Positions 52,029 through 61,358 of a stretch of 64,000 bases of DNA are shown here, piece after piece. Source of the stretch: Zoogloea sp. (lineage in GTDB: Bacteria; Pseudomonadota; Gammaproteobacteria; Burkholderiales; Rhodocyclaceae); NCBI RefSeq assembly GCF_023150065.1, contig NZ_JAKLLN010000022.1, positions 1 to 64,000 of the forward strand. Reading direction: 5' to 3'. Under the pieces are notes generated by a model that was not told the origin of the DNA, ran no database searches, and saw nothing but the letters and a program-made list of their open reading frames with translations. Within the stretch, counting starts at the first letter, position 1, and each line of letters opens with the position of its first letter. The position numbers and the translations under genes are program-made.

Positions 52029-52406
52029 ATGCACCTCCGCTTCCTGCGTCTTGCCTTTCTTCTGCTCCTGCTGTGTTCCGGCGGCGCCCAGGCCCGTGAC
52101 TTCCTCGACTGGTATCGTACGGAGATCCCCACCGTTGCCGCGTCGGCGCTCCCCCCGGAAGCCCGCGAGACCCTTGCCCTGATCCGCCAGGGCGGCCCTT
52201 TTCCCTACCGGCGGGACGGCATCACCTTCCAGAACCGTGAAGGCCGTCTGCCCGACGCCCAGCGCGGCCATTACCGGGAATACACCGTGACCACCCCCGG
52301 CTCCCGCGACCGGGGTGCCCGGCGCATCATCAGCGGCGGACGGCCGCCCACGGTGTTCTACTACTCCGACGATCACTACCGCAGCTTCCGGCGGATCCAG
52401 GACTGA
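52029..52406 (+). CDS. Secreted guanyl-specific ribonuclease, RNase Sa/N1/T1 family
   Basis: A 125-residue protein with a clear signal peptide (LRLAFLLLLLCSGGAQA). The mature part of about 103 residues follows Streptomyces RNase Sa closely: ALPPEARETLALIRQGGPFP, then GITFQNREGRLP, then REYTVTTPGSRDRGARRII and SDDHYRSF. The catalytic Glu (in REYTV), the two Arg residues (RDRGARR) and the His (DDHY) are all present, so it should cut RNA after G. RNase Sa's disulfide cysteines are missing. The barstar-like gene follows two bases after the stop codon, which implies an enzyme-inhibitor pair. Start ATG 52029 is fixed by the signal peptide. Confidence 0.88.
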   Translation: MHLRFLRLAFLLLLLCSGGAQARDFLDWYRTEIPTVAASALPPEARETLALIRQGGPFPYRRDGITFQNREGRLPDAQRGHYREYTVTTPGSRDRGARRIISGGRPPTVFYYSDDHYRSFRRIQD

Positions 52407-52408
52407 GC

Positions 52409-52852
52409 ATGACCGCCCCCCAGTTCCACACCCTTCTGTCCCGGGCCGAAAAGGCCGGGCTCCATCGCATGCCATTTGCCTCCGACCTCGCCCTTGAAGA
52501 AGCCGCCGAAAGCCTCGACTACCCGCTCCATCGGGTCAATCTCGCCCAGGTCACCGACAAGGAAGCCTTCCTCGACACCGTCGGCAAGGCCTTGAACTTC
52601 CCCGACTGGTACGGGCACAACTGGGACGCCCTGGCCGACTGCCTCACCGACCTGTCGTGGATGGCTGCCGACGGTTACGTGATCATTCTTGAACACAGCG
52701 ACGCCTTCGCCGCAGCGGCCCCCGCCGACTTCGCCATGGCCCTGTCGGTTTTCCAGGACGCCGCCGACACCTGGCGCGAGGACGGCATCCCCTTCTGGAC
52801 CCTGGTCGGCACCAGCGGCACCCACACCGACTGGCTGCAGGACATGGAATGA
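52409..52852 (+). CDS. Barstar-family ribonuclease inhibitor
   Basis: A 147-residue cytoplasmic protein. The C-terminal 100 residues are barstar-like: LNFPDWYGHNWDALADCLTDL corresponds to the barnase-binding loop and helix of barstar, and both key aspartates (NWDAL and ADCL) are kept. An extra 40 residues precede it. It should bind and silence the RNase encoded just upstream before that enzyme is exported. The stop codon overlaps the nudB start by four bases, so RNase, inhibitor and nudB look translationally coupled. Confidence 0.87.
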   Translation: MTAPQFHTLLSRAEKAGLHRMPFASDLALEEAAESLDYPLHRVNLAQVTDKEAFLDTVGKALNFPDWYGHNWDALADCLTDLSWMAADGYVIILEHSDAFAAAAPADFAMALSVFQDAADTWREDGIPFWTLVGTSGTHTDWLQDME

Positions 52853-53287
52853 GTGAGGGCCCGAAGCAGCCTGTCTCTGTGCTGGTGGTGATCCACACCC
52901 CGGGGCTCGAAGTCCTGGTGATGGAACGGGCCGGAGGCGCCGGACTCTGGCAATCCGTCACCGGCAGCCGGGAAGGCGACGAGGCCCCCGTCACCACCGC
53001 CCTGCGTGAAGTCGCCGAAGAAACCGGCATCACCGCAACAGCGGCCGACCTCACCGACTGGCAGCTCAGCAACCGCTTCCTGATCCTGCCCCGCTGGCGC
53101 CAGCGCTACGCCCCGGGCGTCACCCACAACACCGAGCACCTCTTCAGCCTGTGCCTGCCGGCGCCCATCGCCCCCAGCCTGGCCCCCGATGAGCACACCG
53201 CCGCCTGCTGGCTGCCTTGGCAGGAAGCGGCGGCACGGGTCTTCTCCTGGACCAACCGGGACGCCATCCGGCTGATCGCCCGCCGCC

Positions 53288-53304
<17 letters not shown>
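52849..53304 (+). CDS. nudB: Dihydroneopterin triphosphate pyrophosphatase NudB
   Basis: A 151-residue Nudix hydrolase. The Nudix box is complete: GSREGDEAPVTTALREVAEETGI (G-x5-E-x7-REVAEE-x-G). The N-terminal KQPVSVLVVIHTPGLEVLVM and the later RYAPGVTHNTEHLFSL segments are those of NudB (NtpA), which removes pyrophosphate from dihydroneopterin triphosphate in folate synthesis. In related genomes it normally follows aspS directly; here three other genes lie between. Confidence 0.92.
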
Positions 53305-54527
<1,223 letters not shown>

Positions 54528-54547
54528 GCGCTGCTGTACGATCCGGA

Positions 54548-54577
54548 CGAGAGGGCACCCCACACGGTGCCCTCTCG
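54548..54577 (+). terminator. Terminator hairpin after argB
   Basis: A perfect 12-bp stem, CGAGAGGGCACC/GGTGCCCTCTCG, with a six-base loop, 20 bases after the stop codon. The following T content is low (TGCTTTC). Confidence 0.7.
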
Positions 54578-54654
54578 TGCTTTCAGCCCCTGCCCTGCCT
54601 CTCGAATCGCGCAAACAAAGCCCTGCGGATACCGCCAAGGCAGAGCCAGCCCGC

Positions 54655-54660
54655 TACAAT
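54655..54660 (+). promoter_or_regulatory. Candidate -10 box for dsbB
   Basis: TACAAT followed by GGGCC, 30 bases before the dsbB start. No clear -35. Confidence 0.35.
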
Positions 54661-54690
54661 GGGCCTCCTCCGTTTCAGTGCAGTCCACCG

Positions 54691-55194
54691 ATGTTCTCGC
54701 GTATCCCCGTCCGCACCCTGGGCCTCGCCCTGTTTGCCGTCTGTGCCGCCCTGCTGGCAGTCGGCCTCTATCTTCAACACATCAAGGGCATCGAGCCTTG
54801 CCCCATGTGCATCATGCAGCGCTACGCCATGCTGGTGTGCGGCCTGCTGGGCCTGATTGCCGGGCTGCACAATCCGGGGCGCACGGGCCTGGTGGTGTAT
54901 TCCGGCCTGCTGGCGGTATCGGCACTTGCCGGGGCCGGCGTGGCAGCCCGCCAGTCTTGGATGCAGTGGTATCCGCCTGCCGTCTCCGAATGCGGTCCGG
55001 GGCTTGAGTACATGCTCGAGAGCTTCCCCCTGTCCTCCGCCCTGCCGATGATCTTCCGCGGCGCCGGCGACTGCTCGGCCATCGACTGGACCCTGTTCGG
55101 GCTGACCATCGCCAACTGGTCTTTCCTGGTCTTCGCCACCATCCTCGTCAGCCTGGGTGTTTACCTGCTGCAACGCCGCAAAGCCGGTTACTGA
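54691..55194 (+). CDS. dsbB: Disulfide bond formation protein DsbB
   Basis: A 167-residue inner-membrane protein with four membrane spans. The first periplasmic loop has the CxxC active site in GIEPCPMCIMQRYAML; the second has the other redox pair in VSECGPGLEYML and GAGDCSAIDW. It re-oxidises DsbA and passes electrons to quinone. The overall length and topology are standard. It stands alone between argB and the nirB operon. Confidence 0.95.
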   Translation: MFSRIPVRTLGLALFAVCAALLAVGLYLQHIKGIEPCPMCIMQRYAMLVCGLLGLIAGLHNPGRTGLVVYSGLLAVSALAGAGVAARQSWMQWYPPAVSECGPGLEYMLESFPLSSALPMIFRGAGDCSAIDWTLFGLTIANWSFLVFATILVSLGVYLLQRRKAGY

Positions 55195-55309
55195 AAACCG
55201 CCCCACCCCGGGGCAAGCCGCACCAGCCGGGTGCATGAAACTCCGCCCCGTGGCCTGCCAGGGGGCGCGCAAGCCGCCTCCGGCCAGCCTTCCGCCATCA
55301 CTCCCCGCA

Positions 55310-55325
55310 TGGCACAACGCTTGCT
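55310..55325 (+). promoter_or_regulatory. Consensus sigma-54 promoter of the nitrite assimilation operon
   Basis: TGGCACAACGCTTGCT matches TGGCAC-N5-TTGCW at every position. Transcription would start near 55337, about 200 bases before nirB. Nitrogen-scavenging operons are classically NtrC/RpoN-dependent, so function and signal agree. Confidence 0.82.
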
Positions 55326-55374
55326 TAAACACCTCCATCAAAAGCACGGCCAGCAATAAAGAGTTTGCTGCACC

Positions 55375-55442
55375 GCGCACAACCTGAATCCAGGTGTTTG
55401 CGCTCCCCCTGTGGAGCGACGTGGACGGGCCAACGGCGGCCC
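55375..55442 (+). promoter_or_regulatory. Structured leader RNA with two hexaloop hairpins before nirB
   Basis: Three structures can form. An outer hairpin pairs GCGCA (55375-55379) with TGCGC (55399-55403) around an ACCTG/CAGGT stem. It competes with a second hairpin, CGCTCC-CCCTGT-GGAGCG (55401-55418). A third, GGGCC-AACGGC-GGCCC (55427-55442), has a six-base loop with A at position 1 and G at position 4, the loop pattern bound by ANTAR antiterminators such as NasR/NasT. The second loop does not fit that pattern and no U-rich terminator follows, so an ANTAR leader is only a possibility. Confidence 0.35.
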
Positions 55443-55539
55443 GGACCACGATCAACGACGATCTCTCCTGCCCAAGGCTCACCGCCCGCTTCGGCCGCCC
55501 CGTGCGACCGGCCGGGGAGAATCAATCGTCGGAGGAATC

Positions 55540-58002
55540 ATGCGCAAACTCAAACTGGTCATGGTCGGCAATGGCATGGCAGGCGTCCGCACCCTCGAAG
55601 AGCTGCGGAAGATCGCGCCGGACATGTACGACATCACGGTCTTCGGCGCCGAACCGCACCCCAACTACAACCGTATCCTGCTCTCCCCGGTGCTGGCCGG
55701 CGAGATGACCATCCAGGACATCATCCTGAACGACCTGCAGTGGTACGCCGACAACGGCGTCACCCTGCACCTGGGTGCCCGGGTCACCGAGATCGACCGC
55801 CGCAACCGCTCGGTGATCGCCACCGACAGGGACGGCCAGACCGTCACCGTCGATTACGACCGCCTGCTGATTGCCACCGGTTCCACGCCCTTCATGCCAC
55901 CTTTCCCCGGCAAGGACCTGCCCGGGGTGATCTCCTACCGGGACATCAAGGACACCGACGAGATGATCGACGCCGCCGCCCGCTACCGGCACGCGGTGGT
56001 CATCGGTGCCGGCCTGCTGGGCCTGGAGGCCGCCAACGGCTTGGCCCTGCGCGGCATGGCCGTGACCGTGGTGCATAACTCCGAGTGGATCATGGAGCGC
56101 CAGCTCGACCGTACCGCCGGCAAGATGCTCCAGGCCGAGCTGGAAAAGAAGGGCATGCAGTTCAGGATGAATGCCCAGACCGCCGAGCTGGTCGCCGGCG
56201 AATCGGGGCGCGTGGCCGCCGTGAAGTTCAAGGACGGCGACAGCATCCCCGCCGATCTGGTGTGCGTGGCCGCGGGCATCCGCCCCAACGTGGAACTGGC
56301 CGAGAAGGCCGGCATCCACTGCAACCGGGGCATCGTGGTCAACGACACCCTGCAGACCTACGACCCGCGGGTTTACGCCGTGGGCGAATGCGCCAACCAC
56401 CGCGGCACCGCCTACGGCCTGGTGGCGCCCTTGTTCGAGCAGGCCAAGGTGTGCGCCAACCACCTGGCCGAAATGGGCATCGGCCGCTATCAGGGCTCGG
56501 TGACCAGCACCAAGCTCAAGGTCACCGGTATCGACGTGTTCTCGGCCGGCGACTTCTCCGGGGCCGATGGCGCCGAAGACATCGTGCTCCACGACCCGGG
56601 CCTGGGCATCTACAAGCGCATCGTGCTGAAGGACGACAAGCTGGTCGGCGCCGTGCTTTACGGCGACACCAAGGACGGCGCCTGGTACTTCCAGCTGCTG
56701 CGGGACGAGCAGGACATCAGCGACATCCGCGACCACCTGGTTTTCGGCAACGCCCACCTGGGCGATGTGGGCCACAAGGGTAACAACGTGGCCGCCGGCA
56801 TGCCTGACGACGCCGAGGTGTGCGGCTGCAACGGCGTGTGCAAGGGCACCATCGTCAAGGCCATCCAGGAGCACGGCCTGTTCAGCCTGGAGGAGGTGCG
56901 CAAGCACACCAAGGCCTCCAGTTCCTGTGGCTCCTGCACCGGCCTGGTGGAGCAGATCCTCGCTTCCACCGTGGGTGGCGCCTATCAGCCGGCAGACTCC
57001 AACAACAAGGCGGTATGCGGCTGCACCGACCTCTCCCACGGCGAGGTACGCCAGGCCATCAATCAGCACAAGCTGCTGTCGGTGGCAGAAGCCCAGCAGC
57101 ATCTGGGCTGGCGAACCCCCAACGGCTGTGCCACCTGCCGCCCGGCGCTCAACTATTACTGCCTTTCCTCGTGGCCCCACGAAGCCATCGACGATCCCCA
57201 GAGCCGCTTCATCAACGAACGCGCTCACGCCAACATCCAGAAGGATGGCACCTACTCGGTGGTGCCGCGCATGTGGGGCGGCCTCACCACTCCCAACGAA
57301 CTGCGGGCCATCGCCGATGCGGCGGAGAAGTACAAGGTGCCCACCGTCAAGGTCACCGGCGGCCAGCGCATCGATCTGCTCGGCGTGAAAAAGGAAGACC
57401 TGCCGCAGATGTGGGCCGACTTCGCCCAGGCCGGCATGGTCTCGGGGCACGCCTACGGCAAGAGCCTGCGCACGGTGAAGACCTGCGTCGGCTCCGAGCA
57501 CTGCCGCTTCGGCACCCAGCGCTCCATGACGCTGGGCGTGAGGCTGGAGAAGATGCTCTACGGCATGTGGAGCCCCCACAAGGTCAAGCTGGCGGTTTCC
57601 GGCTGCCCGCGCAACTGCGCCGAATCCGGCATCAAGGACGTCGGGGTGATCGGTGTGGATTCGGGCTACGAGCTCTACATCGGCGGCAACGGCGGCATCA
57701 AGACCGAAGTGGCCCAGTTCTTCGTCAAGGTGCAGGACGACGACGAGGTGATGGAGTACGGCGGTGCCTTCATCCAGCTCTACCGGGAGGAAGGCTTCTA
57801 CCTGGAGCGGACCTGCCACTACCTGGAGCGGGTGGGCATGGAGCACATCCGCAAGCGGGTGCTCGACGACGCCGAATCACGCCAGGCCCTGTACGAAAAG
57901 CTGCTCTTCGCCCTGCAGGACTACAAGGACCCCTGGGCCGAGATCTTTGAAGACAAGTCCGGCGGCAGCCACAAGCGTGAATTCGAGATCATCAAGGTAT
58001 AG
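55540..58002 (+). CDS. nirB: Assimilatory NAD(P)H nitrite reductase large subunit NirB
   Basis: An 820-residue multidomain enzyme. An N-terminal FAD/NAD(P)H oxidoreductase (LKLVMVGNGMAGVRTLEEL, VVIGAGLLGLEAANGL) is followed by two BFD-type 2Fe-2S domains (CGCNGVCKGTI ... CGSCTGL and CGCTDL ... CATCRPAL). The C-terminal sirohaem/4Fe-4S reductase domain has ligands in KTCVGSEHCRFG and SGCPRNCAESG. It reduces nitrite to ammonium in the cytoplasm. The frame is open well upstream; I chose ATG 55540, which has GGAGGA four bases before it. It is first in the operon, 11 bp before nirD. Confidence 0.96.
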   Translation: MRKLKLVMVGNGMAGVRTLEELRKIAPDMYDITVFGAEPHPNYNRILLSPVLAGEMTIQDIILNDLQWYADNGVTLHLGARVTEIDRRNRSVIATDRDGQTVTVDYDRLLIATGSTPFMPPFPGKDLPGVISYRDIKDTDEMIDAAARYRHAVVIGAGLLGLEAANGLALRGMAVTVVHNSEWIMERQLDRTAGKMLQAELEKKGMQFRMNAQTAELVAGESGRVAAVKFKDGDSIPADLVCVAAGIRPNVELAEKAGIHCNRGIVVNDTLQTYDPRVYAVGECANHRGTAYGLVAPLFEQAKVCANHLAEMGIGRYQGSVTSTKLKVTGIDVFSAGDFSGADGAEDIVLHDPGLGIYKRIVLKDDKLVGAVLYGDTKDGAWYFQLLRDEQDISDIRDHLVFGNAHLGDVGHKGNNVAAGMPDDAEVCGCNGVCKGTIVKAIQEHGLFSLEEVRKHTKASSSCGSCTGLVEQILASTVGGAYQPADSNNKAVCGCTDLSHGEVRQAINQHKLLSVAEAQQHLGWRTPNGCATCRPALNYYCLSSWPHEAIDDPQSRFINERAHANIQKDGTYSVVPRMWGGLTTPNELRAIADAAEKYKVPTVKVTGGQRIDLLGVKKEDLPQMWADFAQAGMVSGHAYGKSLRTVKTCVGSEHCRFGTQRSMTLGVRLEKMLYGMWSPHKVKLAVSGCPRNCAESGIKDVGVIGVDSGYELYIGGNGGIKTEVAQFFVKVQDDDEVMEYGGAFIQLYREEGFYLERTCHYLERVGMEHIRKRVLDDAESRQALYEKLLFALQDYKDPWAEIFEDKSGGSHKREFEIIKV

Positions 58003-58013
58003 GGAGTCGAGCC

Positions 58014-58325
58014 ATGACTGACTGGACACGAATCTGCGCCCTGGCCGATGTCCCGGTCCTCGGCGCCCGGGTGGTCGAAAGCGCAAAGGAAGGCCGCATT
58101 GCCGTCTTCCGCAACGGCGCCGACCAGGTCTTCGCACTGCGTGACCGCTGCCCCCACAAGGCCGGTCCCCTGTCCCAGGGCATCGTCCATGGGACCACCG
58201 TCACCTGCCCCCTGCACAGCTGGAAGATCCAGCTCGAGGATGGCCAGGCGGTGGCTCCGGACGTGGGCTGCGCCAAGCCCTACCCGATCAAGGTCCAGGG
58301 CGACGACGTCCTTATCCAGCTCTAG
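58014..58325 (+). CDS. nirD: Nitrite reductase small subunit NirD (Rieske type)
   Basis: A 103-residue Rieske-fold protein. Both halves of the 2Fe-2S site are present: DRCPHKAGPLSQG (CxH) and VTCPLHSWKI (CxxH). E. coli NirD has lost these ligands, so this subunit probably still carries a Rieske cluster. It pairs with NirB. Confidence 0.94.
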   Translation: MTDWTRICALADVPVLGARVVESAKEGRIAVFRNGADQVFALRDRCPHKAGPLSQGIVHGTTVTCPLHSWKIQLEDGQAVAPDVGCAKPYPIKVQGDDVLIQL

Positions 58326-58406
58326 CGCCTCCACCGGACACCAGGGCAACAGCCAGCGCCCCACTAAAAATCCGTCAATCCACAACACATCTGAAAGCCA
58401 CCCATC

Positions 58407-59621
58407 ATGGACAAGAAATCCTTCCTCAAGGCCGGGCACACACCAACCCTCCTGGCCGCCTTCCTCTACTTCGACCTCGCCTTCATGGTGTGGGTCCTCC
58501 TCGGCCCCCTGGGCGTGCAGATCGCCAATGACCTGGGCCTGACCCACGCCCAGAAGGGCCTGATGGTGGCCACGCCGGTGCTCGCTGGTGCCCTGCTGCG
58601 CATGGTCATGGGTGTGCTGGTGGACCACCTCAAGCCCAAGATGGCCGGCGCCATCGGCCAGGTCATCGTCATCGCAGCCCTGTTCGTGGCCTGGCAGTTC
58701 GGCATCCACAGCTATGAACAGACCCTCATCCTCGGTCTCTTCCTGGGGGTGGCGGGCGCGTCCTTCGCCGTAGCCCTGCCCCTGGCCTCCCGCTGGTATC
58801 CGCCGGAGCACCAGGGTACGGCCCTCGGCATTGCCGGCGCCGGCAACTCCGGCACGGCCCTGGCGGCCCTGTTCGGCCCCGGCCTGGCTGCCGCTTTTGG
58901 CTGGGTCAACGTCTTCGGCCTGGCCCTGATTCCGCTCTGCATCGTCTTCGTGGTGTACCTGGTGCTCGCCAAGGACGCGCCCGAATGCCCGCCGGCCAAG
59001 TCCTTCGCCGAATACCTCAAGGTGCTCAAGGACAAGGATGCCTGGTGGTTCATGTTCTTCTACTCCGTGACCTTCGGCGGCTTCGTCGGCCTGGCTTCGT
59101 CCCTGACCATCTACTTCAACACCCAGTACGGGCTTGACCCGAAGATGGCCGGCTTCTTCACCGCCGCCTGCGTCTTTGCCGGCAGCCTGGTGCGCCCCAT
59201 CGGCGGCAACGTGGCCGACCGCATCGGCGGTATCAAGAGCCTCACGGTGATGTACGTCTTCGCGGCCATCTTCCTGTCCATCGTCAGCTTCGGCCTGCCC
59301 GAGGCCTGGATGGCCCTGGCCGTGTTCGTGTGTGCCATGCTCTCCCTCGGGATGGGCAACGGCGCCGTGTTCCAGCTGGTGCCCCAGCGCTTCCGCAAGG
59401 AAATCGGCGTGATGACCGGCCTGGTGGGCATGGCCGGCGGCGTCGGCGGCTTTTACCTGGCCTCCAGCCTGGGCTACAGTCGCCAGGTGACCGGCAGCTA
59501 CCAGGCCGGCTTCCTGATCTTCGCCACCCTGGCGATCGCCGCGCTCATCGGCCTCACCGCCGTCAAGGGCCGCTGGCGCACCACCTGGGGCGCCCCCAAC
59601 ATGACCAGCGCCAAGATCTGA
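58407..59621 (+). CDS. Nitrate/nitrite MFS transporter (NarK/NasA-like)
   Basis: A 404-residue major facilitator with 12 predicted spans. The nitrate-signature helices appear as AGAGNSGTALAALFGPGLA in the N-half and GMAGGVGGFYLASSLGYSR in the C-half; Arg residues typical of nitrate binding occur in LVRPIGGNVADRIGG and LASRWYPPEHQGTALG. Position after nirBD fits an assimilatory nitrate or nitrite importer (NasA in Pseudomonas). An 81-bp gap without terminator separates it from nirD; the kinase gene follows after 8 bp. Confidence 0.92.
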   Translation: MDKKSFLKAGHTPTLLAAFLYFDLAFMVWVLLGPLGVQIANDLGLTHAQKGLMVATPVLAGALLRMVMGVLVDHLKPKMAGAIGQVIVIAALFVAWQFGIHSYEQTLILGLFLGVAGASFAVALPLASRWYPPEHQGTALGIAGAGNSGTALAALFGPGLAAAFGWVNVFGLALIPLCIVFVVYLVLAKDAPECPPAKSFAEYLKVLKDKDAWWFMFFYSVTFGGFVGLASSLTIYFNTQYGLDPKMAGFFTAACVFAGSLVRPIGGNVADRIGGIKSLTVMYVFAAIFLSIVSFGLPEAWMALAVFVCAMLSLGMGNGAVFQLVPQRFRKEIGVMTGLVGMAGGVGGFYLASSLGYSRQVTGSYQAGFLIFATLAIAALIGLTAVKGRWRTTWGAPNMTSAKI

Positions 59622-59629
59622 TCCCCGCC

Positions 59630-61330
59630 ATGTCCCGACTCCAGGCCGCCCTCGGCTACGCCTCCCTCACCGGCCCGCGCCCGCGCAACGAAGACTTCTG
59701 CGGCGCGGTCACGCCCGAGGGGGCGGAGCTGGAGGGCAAGGGCATCCTGGCTGCCGTGGCGGACGGGGTCGGCGGCCACGCAAATGGGCGTGAAGCCTCC
59801 GAGTACACCGTCCGCGGCCTGCTTTCGGACTACTACGCCACCCCCGATACCTGGGCGGTCAACAAGTCCCTGGACACCGTGCTGGGGGCCCTCAACCGCT
59901 GGCTGGTGTCCCACGCCGCACGGACCCGGGAGGCGGCCGGCATGGCCACCACCCTGTCCGCCATCGTGCTGCGCGGGCGCCGCTTCTACCTCGCCCATGT
60001 GGGCGACTCGCGCATCTACCGCCTGCGCGGCACACGCCTTGAGCTGCTGAGCACCGACCACGTGTGGGAGCACCCGGAGCTCGACAACGTACTGTCCCGG
60101 GCCGTTGGCCTGGATGCCCACCTGTCGGTGGACTACGCCGACGGCGAACTGGAAGCCGGCGACATCTTTGCGCTGATGAGCGATGGGGTGTGGAGCCCCC
60201 TGGGCGACCGCCGCATCGCCGACATCCTGCGTGCCGAAGCCGACCCCCAGGATGCCGCCTCGCGCCTCGCCATGAGTGCCGAAGACGGCGGCAGCCAGGA
60301 CAACTGCACCGCCCTGGTGCTGCGCATCGACGCCCTGCCCCCCGACCGCCTGCGCGACAACATCGACCGCCTGCACCGCCTGCCCCTGCCCCCGCGCCTC
60401 AAGCCCGGCCAGGAGATCGACGGGCTGACCATAGACGCGTTGCTCCACGAATCCATCGTCACCCTGCTGTACCGGGTGCACGACGCCCAGGGCCACGCCC
60501 GCGTGCTCAAGACCCTGCGCCCCGAGCACGACGACGCCGAATCCGCCGCTGCCCTGGCCCACGAGGAATGGCTGGCCAGGCGGGTGAACGACGCCTGGTT
60601 TCCCCAGGTCATTCCCCACCCCGAGCGCAGCCACCTGTATTACCTGATGAGCTGGCACGAGGGCGCAACCCTCAGGGCGCGGCTCGACAACGGCCACCGC
60701 TTCGGCCCCGGCGAGACCGCCGAACTCGGCAGCCGCATCCTCAAGGGCATCGCCGGCCTGCACCGCCTGTCCATCGTTCACCGGGACATCAAGCCCGACA
60801 ACCTGCACCTGGACGGAGAGGGGCGCCTGCGCATCCTCGACCTGGGGGTTGCCGCGTCCGATGCATCAAGCGACGGCCAGAAGTTCGGCGAGATCAACAA
60901 CCCCGGCACCCCGAGCTACATGGCCCCCGAGCTCTTCGGCCCCCGCAGCACCGGCGCCAACGAGCAGACCGACCTGTACGCCGTCGGCGTCACCCTCTAT
61001 CAGCTGCTCACCCGCAAATACCCCTACGGTGAGATCGAGCCCTTCCAGACCCCGAGGTTCGGCGACCCGGCCCCGCCCACGCGCTACCGCCCCGACATCC
61101 CCGACTGGCTCGAGGCCGTGCTCCTCAAAGCCGTCGCCCGCGAGCCGAAGGCCCGTTTCGAGACCGCCGAGGAATTTCTCCTTGCCATCGAACGGGGCGC
61201 CCACCGCCCCCTCTCGGTCGCCCGCAAGTCACCGCTGCTGGCCCGTGATCCACAGCTCGGACTGCGCCTGATTGTGGCAGCGTCCGTGACACTCAACATC
61301 TTTTTGCTCTACCTGTTGCTGGTACGCTAG
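59630..61330 (+). CDS. Fused PP2C phosphatase - Ser/Thr protein kinase with C-terminal membrane anchor
   Basis: A 566-residue fusion. Residues 1-235 are a PP2C/Stp phosphatase with all metal-site motifs: RPRNEDF, AVADGVGGHANG, GMATTLSA, LAHVGDSRIYRL, LMSDGVW and SQDNCTALVL. Residues about 265-525 are a Hanks-type kinase: the ATP lysine in ARVLKTLRPEH, catalytic loop IVHRDIKPDNLHL, DLG in place of DFG, and GTPSYMAPELF. The glycine-rich loop is degenerate. One C-terminal span (LIVAASVTLNIFLLYLLLV) anchors it with both domains in the cytoplasm. A similar kinase gene lies in the nirBD-nasA cluster of Pseudomonas, so a role in nitrate/nitrite assimilation is likely; its target is unknown. Confidence 0.92.
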   Translation: MSRLQAALGYASLTGPRPRNEDFCGAVTPEGAELEGKGILAAVADGVGGHANGREASEYTVRGLLSDYYATPDTWAVNKSLDTVLGALNRWLVSHAARTREAAGMATTLSAIVLRGRRFYLAHVGDSRIYRLRGTRLELLSTDHVWEHPELDNVLSRAVGLDAHLSVDYADGELEAGDIFALMSDGVWSPLGDRRIADILRAEADPQDAASRLAMSAEDGGSQDNCTALVLRIDALPPDRLRDNIDRLHRLPLPPRLKPGQEIDGLTIDALLHESIVTLLYRVHDAQGHARVLKTLRPEHDDAESAAALAHEEWLARRVNDAWFPQVIPHPERSHLYYLMSWHEGATLRARLDNGHRFGPGETAELGSRILKGIAGLHRLSIVHRDIKPDNLHLDGEGRLRILDLGVAASDASSDGQKFGEINNPGTPSYMAPELFGPRSTGANEQTDLYAVGVTLYQLLTRKYPYGEIEPFQTPRFGDPAPPTRYRPDIPDWLEAVLLKAVAREPKARFETAEEFLLAIERGAHRPLSVARKSPLLARDPQLGLRLIVAASVTLNIFLLYLLLVR

Positions 61331-61358
61331 GGGCCGTCAGAATCCCGCTCCGCACCGG

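Larger units (their letters stand above)
55195..55539. other. Regulatory region upstream of nirB
   Basis: About 345 bases without a gene. It contains the sigma-54 promoter (55310-55325) and a leader of about 200 bases with several stable hairpins (55375-55442). Upstream of the promoter, the GC-rich part up to 55309 would be the place for NtrC-type enhancer sites; I see no clear TGCACC-N5-GGTGCA match. Confidence 0.6.

Noticed and set aside
55443-55539. Intrinsic attenuator before nirB
   Set aside because: The GC-rich arms close to nirB can pair partly, but there is no following U-tract, so an intrinsic terminator cannot be supported.
55522-57846. A 774-codon open frame on the minus strand opposite nirB
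   Set aside because: The plus-strand frame encodes a complete NirB with all cofactor motifs. The antisense frame is a by-product of high GC at third codon positions and gives a His/Ala/Gly-rich protein with no known domain.
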